Below are positions 8,252-12,475 of a stretch of DNA of 12,475 nt, in pieces. Below the pieces are notes generated by a model. The model did not search any database and had not been told where the DNA came from. It saw nothing but the letters and a program-made list of their open reading frames with translations. Positions within the stretch are counted from its first letter, which is position 1, and every line of letters starts with the position of its first letter. The position numbers and the translations under genes are program-made. The DNA is from an uncultured Raoultella sp. (GTDB lineage: Bacteria > Pseudomonadota > Gammaproteobacteria > Enterobacterales > Enterobacteriaceae), in assembly GCA_900759445.1 (NCBI GenBank), contig CAAEVH010000023.1, positions 1-12,475 of the forward strand, written 5' to 3'.

Positions 8252-8289
8252 ACTGTGTTCCCCGCTGGTATTTTATAAGGGGTTTACGC

Positions 8290-9570
8290 TTGTTTGACCG
8301 TTATGATGCCGGTGAGCAGGCGGTGCTGGTACACATCTATTTTTCGCAAGACAAAGATATGGAAGACCTTCAGGAGTTTGAATCCCTGGTCTCCTCTGCC
8401 GGTGTCGAAGCAATGCAGGTGATTACCGGTAGCCGTAAAGCACCGCACCCAAAATATTTTGTTGGTGAAGGTAAGGCTGTCGAAATTGCGGAAGCCGTAA
8501 AAGCGACCGGCGCGTCAGTCGTGCTGTTCGATCATGCCCTGAGCCCGGCTCAGGAACGAAATCTGGAGCGCTTATGCGAATGCCGGGTTATCGATCGCAC
8601 AGGTCTTATCTTAGATATTTTTGCCCAGCGCGCGCGTACCCATGAAGGGAAACTGCAGGTTGAGCTGGCACAGCTGCGCCATATGGCCACGCGCCTGGTT
8701 CGCGGCTGGACCCACCTTGAAAGACAGAAAGGCGGGATTGGTCTGCGCGGCCCGGGTGAAACCCAGCTCGAAACTGACCGTCGACTCCTGCGCAATCGGA
8801 TCATGCAGATCCTGTCGCGGCTGGAGAAAGTGTCAAAACAGCGTGAGCAAGGACGGCGGTCACGAGCCAAAGCCGATATTCCAACCGTCTCGCTGGTGGG
8901 ATACACCAACGCCGGAAAATCAACGCTGTTCAACCAGATAACGGAAGCCGAGGTCTACGCTGCGAACCAGCTGTTCGCGACGCTGGATCCGACGCTGCGC
9001 CGCATTGATGTTACCGATGTGGGCGAGACCGTGCTAGCGGATACCGTTGGCTTTATTCGCCATCTGCCGCACGATCTGGTCGCGGCGTTTAAAGCCACTT
9101 TGCAGGAGACGCGTCAGGCGACGCTGCTGCTGCACGTGATTGATGCAGCCGATGTTCGGGTGCAGGAAAACATTGATGCAGTAAATACGGTCCTGGCGGA
9201 AATTGAGGCCGATGAGATCCCGATGCTGCTGGTGATGAACAAAATCGACATGCTGGATGATTTTGAACCGCGTATCGATAGAGATGAAGAGAATAAACCG
9301 ATTCGGGTCTGGCTCTCCGCCCAGACCGGGGTTGGCGTACCACTGCTTTTTCAGGCTTTGACGGAACGGCTTTCCGGTGAAGTAGCGCAGCACACGTTGC
9401 GTCTACCGCCACAGGAAGGGCGACTGAGAAGTCGGTTCTATCAGCTTCAGGCGATAGAAAAAGAGTGGCTGGAGGATGACGGCAGCGTGGGTCTGCAGGT
9501 GCGCATGCCGATCGTTGACTGGCGTCGCCTCTGTAAACAAGAGCCAGCGCTGGTTGATTACGTGATTTGA
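8290..9570 (+). CDS. hflX: Ribosome-associated GTPase HflX
   Basis: HflX is a heat-induced GTPase that binds 50S and 70S ribosomes near the E site and splits stalled 70S ribosomes. The start codon is TTG at 8290, giving [10 protein letters not shown] exactly as in E. coli, after a strong AAGGGG (8277-8282, 7-nt spacing). The length of 426 aa equals E. coli. The N-terminal domain (about 1-160) includes [14 protein letters not shown] at 49-62 and [15 protein letters not shown] at 151-165, followed by a basic helical region. The G domain has G1 GYTNAGKST at 204-212, G3 DTVGF at 251-255, G4 NKID at 317-320 and G5 SAQ at 343-345. Despite the name, a direct role in lambda lysogeny is doubted; operon membership explains it. 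Confidence 0.98.
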   Translation: MFDRYDAGEQAVLVHIYFSQDKDMEDLQEFESLVSSAGVEAMQVITGSRKAPHPKYFVGEGKAVEIAEAVKATGASVVLFDHALSPAQERNLERLCECRVIDRTGLILDIFAQRARTHEGKLQVELAQLRHMATRLVRGWTHLERQKGGIGLRGPGETQLETDRRLLRNRIMQILSRLEKVSKQREQGRRSRAKADIPTVSLVGYTNAGKSTLFNQITEAEVYAANQLFATLDPTLRRIDVTDVGETVLADTVGFIRHLPHDLVAAFKATLQETRQATLLLHVIDAADVRVQENIDAVNTVLAEIEADEIPMLLVMNKIDMLDDFEPRIDRDEENKPIRVWLSAQTGVGVPLLFQALTERLSGEVAQHTLRLPPQEGRLRSRFYQLQAIEKEWLEDDGSVGLQVRMPIVDWRRLCKQEPALVDYVI

Positions 9571-9588
9571 CCTTGCAGCTTGCCTGAA

Positions 9589-9612
9589 GATATTAACCCC
9601 TGTGGGGATATC
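9589..9612 (+). other. Hairpin in the hflX-hflK gap
   Basis: GATAT (9589-9593) and ATATC (9608-9612) flank CCCC-TGT-GGGG (9597-9607). TAA (9594-9596) would bulge on the 5' side. An A-rich rather than T-rich tract follows, so this is not an intrinsic terminator. In the hflX-hflK-hflC transcript it could act as a processing or stability element 23 nt before the hflK start. No function is shown by sequence. Confidence 0.4.
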
Positions 9613-9635
9613 AAAAACAAATATGGAGCATATAC

Positions 9636-10892
9636 ATGGCGTGGAATCAGCCCGGTAATAACGGACAGGACCGCGACCCGTGGGGGAGCAGCAATAACCA
9701 AGGCGGCAACTCCGGGGGAAATGGCAATAAAGGTGGTCGCGAGCAGGGGCCGCCCGATCTGGATGATATCTTCCGCAAGTTAAGTAAAAAACTTGGCGGT
9801 CTCGGTGGCGGTAAAGGGGGCCAGGGGAGCGGTAGCAGCTCTCAGGGACCACGCGGCCCGATGGGCGGACGCATTGTCGGCATCGTGGCGGCGGCTGCGG
9901 TTATTATCTGGGCTGCCAGCGGTTTCTATACCATCAAGGAAGCTGAACGTGGTGTGGTCACTCGCTTTGGTAAATTCAGCCATCTGGTTGAGCCAGGTCT
10001 TAACTGGAAGCCAACCTTTATCGATAACGTTCAGGCCGTTAACGTTGAGTCGGTACGTGAACTGGCGGCTTCTGGCGTCATGCTGACGTCCGATGAAAAC
10101 GTCGTGCGCGTTGAGATGAACGTCCAGTATCGTGTGACCGATCCTGAGCGCTACCTGTTTAGCGTAGCCAGCGCGGACGATAGCCTGCGTCAGGCAACCG
10201 ACAGCGCCCTGCGCGGCGTAATCGGCAAGTACACCATGGACCGCATTTTGACCGAAGGTCGTACCGTTATTCGTAGCGATACCCAGCGTGAGCTGGAAGA
10301 GACGATTCGTCCGTACAACATGGGGATAACCCTGCTGGACGTCAACTTCCAGACGGCGCGTCCGCCGGAAGAAGTGAAGGCGGCATTTGATGATGCGATT
10401 GCGGCGCGTGAGAACGAGCAGCAATACATCCGTGAAGCCGAAGCTTATACCAACGAAGTTCAGCCGCGAGCCAATGGTCAGGCGCAGCGTATCCTTGAAG
10501 AGGCGCGTGCGTACAAAACTCAGACCGTTCTCGAAGCACAGGGTGAAGTTGCGCGCTTTGCGAAGATCCTGCCTGAGTATAAAGCTGCGCCGGAAATCAC
10601 CCGTGAACGTCTGTATATCGAAAGCATGGAAAAAGTGCTGAGCCATACCCGTAAAGTGCTGGTGAACGATAAGGGCGGCAACCTGATGGTTCTGCCTCTG
10701 GACCAGATGCTGAAAGGCGCCGGTGCTCCGGCGGCAAAGAGCGGTAGCAGTGGCGCGAGCGATCTGCTGCGTCTGCCGCCTGCATCCAGCTCAAGCAGTG
10801 CCAGCACCACGCCGACCACCACGGACGGCAACATTATGGACCAACGCCGCGCTAACGCGCAGCGTAACGACTACCAGCGTCAGGGGGAATAA
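9636..10892 (+). CDS. hflK: FtsH modulator subunit HflK
   Basis: HflK and HflC form a large inner-membrane SPFH complex whose bulk lies in the periplasm. It surrounds the AAA protease FtsH and moderates its attack on membrane proteins; lambda CII stability is also affected. The 418-aa protein (419 in E. coli) has a Gly/Asn-rich cytoplasmic N-terminus (1-78) and one membrane segment (about 80-99). The SPFH/band-7 domain begins KEAERGVVTRFGKF, then come a long Ala/Glu-rich helical region (about 245-310) and a Ser/Thr/Pro-rich tail ending in a charged stretch. The start is supported by GGAG at 9625-9628. The TAA is 2 nt before the hflC ATG, so translation is probably coupled. Confidence 0.98.
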   Translation: MAWNQPGNNGQDRDPWGSSNNQGGNSGGNGNKGGREQGPPDLDDIFRKLSKKLGGLGGGKGGQGSGSSSQGPRGPMGGRIVGIVAAAAVIIWAASGFYTIKEAERGVVTRFGKFSHLVEPGLNWKPTFIDNVQAVNVESVRELAASGVMLTSDENVVRVEMNVQYRVTDPERYLFSVASADDSLRQATDSALRGVIGKYTMDRILTEGRTVIRSDTQRELEETIRPYNMGITLLDVNFQTARPPEEVKAAFDDAIAARENEQQYIREAEAYTNEVQPRANGQAQRILEEARAYKTQTVLEAQGEVARFAKILPEYKAAPEITRERLYIESMEKVLSHTRKVLVNDKGGNLMVLPLDQMLKGAGAPAAKSGSSGASDLLRLPPASSSSSASTTPTTTDGNIMDQRRANAQRNDYQRQGE

Positions 10893-10894
10893 CG

Positions 10895-11899
10895 ATGCGT
10901 AAATCTGTTATTGCGATAATTGTCATCGTGCTGGTAGTGCTTTACATGTCGATCTTTGTCGTCAAAGAAGGCGAGCGTGGGATTACGCTGCGCTTTGGTA
11001 AAGTTCTCCGCGATAGTGAAAACAAACCGCTGGTCTATTCTCCGGGTCTGCACTTCAAGCTCCCGTTTATTGAATCAGTGAAAATGCTGGATGCGCGCAT
11101 TCAGACCATGGACAACCAGGCCGATCGCTTTGTTACCAAAGAGAAGAAAGACCTGATCGTTGACTCCTACATCAAATGGCGTATCAGCGACTTCAGCCGC
11201 TACTACCTGGCAACCGGCGGCGGCGACGTCTCCCAGGCCGAAGTGCTGCTGAAGCGTAAGTTCTCTGACCGTCTGCGTTCCGAAATTGGTCGCCTGGACG
11301 TGAAGGATATCGTCACCGATTCCCGCGGTCGTCTGACGCTGGAAGTGCGTGATGCGTTGAACTCCGGTTCAGCGGGTACAGAAGATGAAGTCAGTACGCC
11401 GGCGGCCGACGATGCTATCGCTAAAGCGGCAGAGCGCGTATCGGCAGAAACCAACGGTAAGGTGCCGGTTATTAACCCGAACAGTATGGCGGCGCTGGGT
11501 ATTGAAGTTGTCGACGTACGTATCAAGCAGATCAACCTGCCGGCTGAAGTGTCCGAAGCGATTTACAACCGTATGCGCGCCGAGCGTGAAGCGGTAGCGC
11601 GTCGTCATCGTTCACAGGGCCAGGAAGAGGCTGAGAAGCTGCGCGCAACGGCGGACTATGAAGTCACCAAGACGCTGGCTGAAGCGGAACGTCAGGGCCG
11701 TATCATGCGTGGTGAAGGTGATGCGGATGCCGCGAAGCTGTTTGCCGATGCATTTAGCCAGGATCCGGGCTTCTATGCCTTTATCCGTAGCCTGCGCGCC
11801 TATGAGAATAGCTTCCAGAGCAATCAGGACGTGATGGTTCTCAGCCCGGACAGCGATTTCTTCCGCTATATGAAATCGCCGGACTCAGTTCGCAAGTAA
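10895..11899 (+). CDS. hflC: FtsH modulator subunit HflC
   Basis: HflC is the partner of HflK in the ring that encloses FtsH. At 334 aa it equals E. coli HflC. It has an N-terminal membrane anchor (about 5-23) with most of the protein in the periplasm. The SPFH domain starts at VVKEGERGITLRFGK (22-36). A helical region rich in Arg/Glu/Ala follows, with AEREAVARRHRSQGQEEAEK and then AEAERQGRIMRGEGDADAAK. The C-terminus ends SPDSDFFRYMKSPDSVRK. The gene follows hflK after 2 bp and is the last of the co-directional series; a strong terminator begins 15 bp after its stop. Confidence 0.98.
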   Translation: MRKSVIAIIVIVLVVLYMSIFVVKEGERGITLRFGKVLRDSENKPLVYSPGLHFKLPFIESVKMLDARIQTMDNQADRFVTKEKKDLIVDSYIKWRISDFSRYYLATGGGDVSQAEVLLKRKFSDRLRSEIGRLDVKDIVTDSRGRLTLEVRDALNSGSAGTEDEVSTPAADDAIAKAAERVSAETNGKVPVINPNSMAALGIEVVDVRIKQINLPAEVSEAIYNRMRAEREAVARRHRSQGQEEAEKLRATADYEVTKTLAEAERQGRIMRGEGDADAAKLFADAFSQDPGFYAFIRSLRAYENSFQSNQDVMVLSPDSDFFRYMKSPDSVRK

Positions 11900-11913
11900 G
11901 TGATATTGTGAGT

Positions 11914-11944
11914 AAAAAGGCGCCTTGAGAAAGGCGCCTTTTTT
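11914..11944 (+). terminator. Intrinsic terminator after hflC
   Basis: GGCGCCTT (11919-11926) and AAGGCGCC (11931-11938) form a perfect 8-bp stem closed by a GAGA tetraloop, followed by six T (11939-11944). Five A upstream (11914-11918) can extend the stem and give some activity in the opposite direction. It closes the nnr-to-hflC series and separates it from yjeT-purA. Confidence 0.93.
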
Positions 11945-11962
11945 ATAGGTGCAGTTTTATAA

Positions 11963-12020
11963 ATAACTTTTAACACAATAAGTTATGGGCATTTTTGTGC
12001 GATACCAGTTCATAATGAAC
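11963..12020. promoter_or_regulatory. Two dyads upstream of yjeT, candidate operator/promoter region
   Basis: ATAACTT (11963-11969) and AAGTTAT (11980-11986) form an inverted repeat with a 10-bp AT-rich spacer. GTTCAT-A-ATGAAC (12008-12020) is a 13-bp near-perfect palindrome that contains a -10-like CATAAT (12011-12016) without a clear -35. Because a terminator lies just upstream, yjeT needs its own promoter, which is most likely in this stretch. I cannot match either dyad to a named regulator. Confidence 0.3.
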
Positions 12021-12119
12021 GTGAAATACCGGACAATGCCGCAAAAGGTCTGTTTCCGCATTGCTCTCCCGTCAATGCCTCTTGTGGGCGGGGACGAGCT
12101 TTCTTTCTAAGGGTCAATA

Positions 12120-12317
12120 ATGAACGCAACAATCTGGCTGGCACTGGCGCTGGTTTTAGTACTCGAAGGGCTCGGGCCACTGCTTTATCCGCGCGCCTGG
12201 CGTCGGATGGTCGCGACAATGAGCCAGCTGCCGGATAATTTATTACGCCGTTTTGGCGGTGGTCTTGTGGTTGCCGGGTTTGTCATCTACTACATGTTGA
12301 CGAAATCGCTGGCTTGA
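12120..12317 (+). CDS. yjeT: YjeT, DUF2065 family small inner-membrane protein
   Basis: This 65-aa protein is close to E. coli YjeT in length and sequence, for example ALALVLVLEGLGP at 8-20 and LRRFGGGLVVAGF at 42-54. Two hydrophobic segments (about 4-22 and 46-62) flank a basic, Trp-containing loop, YPRAWRRM (23-30), suggesting a two-pass inner-membrane protein. AAGGG at 12109-12113 lies 6 nt before the ATG. It sits between the hflC terminator and purA in this order across enterobacteria. I know of no established function; proximity to hflKC permits but does not show a link to FtsH or membrane quality control. Confidence 0.93.
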   Translation: MNATIWLALALVLVLEGLGPLLYPRAWRRMVATMSQLPDNLLRRFGGGLVVAGFVIYYMLTKSLA

Positions 12318-12318
12318 T

Positions 12319-12368
12319 CAAAAAGTGGTCAGACTTGCCTGGAATTGCCTGCAAAAAGTGCTGTAACT
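12319..12368. repeat. Direct repeats upstream of the purA promoter
   Basis: CAAAAAGTG occurs at 12319-12327 and 12352-12360, 33 bp apart. The match extends as CAAAAAGTGNTNNNACT to 12335 and 12368. Between them TTGCCTG occurs twice, at 12335-12341 and 12345-12351, with a 10-bp period. The block lies directly upstream of the purA -10. It may be a phased binding site or a decayed tandem duplication. Confidence 0.4.
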
Positions 12369-12380
12369 CTGAAAAAGCGA

Positions 12381-12389
12381 TGGTAGAAT
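12381..12389 (+). promoter_or_regulatory. Extended -10 promoter of purA
   Basis: TGGTAGAAT reads as an extended -10 (TGn plus TAGAAT, 12384-12389). The hexamer 17 bp upstream, CTGTAA, is a poor -35, which fits an extended -10 promoter. Transcription would start near 12396, giving a leader of about 24 nt. Confidence 0.6.
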
Positions 12390-12397
12390 CCATTTTT

Positions 12398-12413
12398 AAG
12401 CAAACGGTGATTT
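12398..12413 (+). promoter_or_regulatory. Candidate PurR operator of purA
   Basis: AAGCAAACGGTGATTT fits the PurR consensus ANGCAANCGNTTNCNT at all but two constrained positions. It lies just after the predicted start site, where a bound repressor would block transcription. PurR control of purA is established in E. coli, with operator sequence in this region. Confidence 0.6.
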
Positions 12414-12419
12414 TGAAAA

Positions 12420-12475
12420 ATGGGTAACAACGTCGTCGTACTGGGCACCCAATGGGGTGACGAAGGTAAAGGGAA
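12420..12475 (+). CDS. purA: Adenylosuccinate synthetase PurA, 5' part only
   Basis: Only the first 18 codons and two further bases are present. They read MGNNVVVLGTQWGDEGKG, identical by recall to the E. coli N-terminus and containing the GDEGKGK-type GTP-binding loop, whose last Lys falls across the window edge. PurA makes adenylosuccinate from IMP, aspartate and GTP, the first committed step to AMP. The ribosome site is weak (GGTGA, 12406-12410) and overlaps the PurR-like operator. The gene is cut by the window edge, not truncated. Confidence 0.96.
   Translation, partial: MGNNVVVLGTQWGDEGKG

Noticed and set aside
9780..10646. Open frame of 288 codons opposite hflK
   Set aside because: It is antisense to the conserved SPFH domain of HflK. 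It has no recognisable domain or start context, and long antisense frames are common opposite this codon usage.

Overview
The window is a stretch of conserved core chromosome from a member of the Enterobacteriaceae. The proteins are close to E. coli K-12 in sequence, length and gene order: tRNA-Gly, queG, nnr, tsaE, amiB, mutL, miaA, hfq, hflX, hflK, hflC, yjeT, purA. Coding DNA looks richer in G+C than in E. coli. MutL has a longer Ala/Pro-rich linker, and the hfq-hflX gap holds a repeat that E. coli K-12 lacks as far as I recall. A Klebsiella/Enterobacter-type genus is likely, but the genus cannot be fixed by eye.

Layout. (1) 10-85 is a complete tRNA-Gly(GCC). (2) 86-356 is an AT-rich, gene-free segment with three exact DnaA boxes, one near-exact inverted box and an IHF-like site. 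Content and position match datA, the E. coli DnaA-titration and DnaA-ATP hydrolysis locus. (3) queG is on the minus strand; its start codon overlaps that of nnr, which runs rightward. (4) nnr-tsaE-amiB-mutL-miaA-hfq-hflX-hflK-hflC is one tightly packed plus-strand series with overlaps or short gaps. This is the known amiB-mutL-miaA-hfq-hflX superoperon. A strong intrinsic terminator follows hflC. (5) yjeT and the first 18 codons of purA follow, with purA preceded by an extended -10 promoter and a PurR-like operator.

The series mixes unrelated housekeeping jobs: repair of damaged NAD(P)H (nnr), two tRNA modifications near the anticodon (tsaE for t6A, miaA for i6A), septal peptidoglycan splitting (amiB), mismatch repair (mutL), sRNA-based regulation (hfq), ribosome rescue and splitting (hflX) and control of the FtsH protease (hflKC). 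queG adds a third anticodon-loop modification, queuosine.

The least ordinary features are non-coding. They are the datA-like cluster; an ERIC element with about 58 bp of extra hairpin-forming sequence between hfq and hflX; an AT-rich, rare-codon patch in mutL where a miaA promoter could lie; a GNRA-capped stem-loop in the hfq leader; and a 33-bp-period direct repeat upstream of purA. I see no phage, transposase, CRISPR array, defence system or other novel multigene system.
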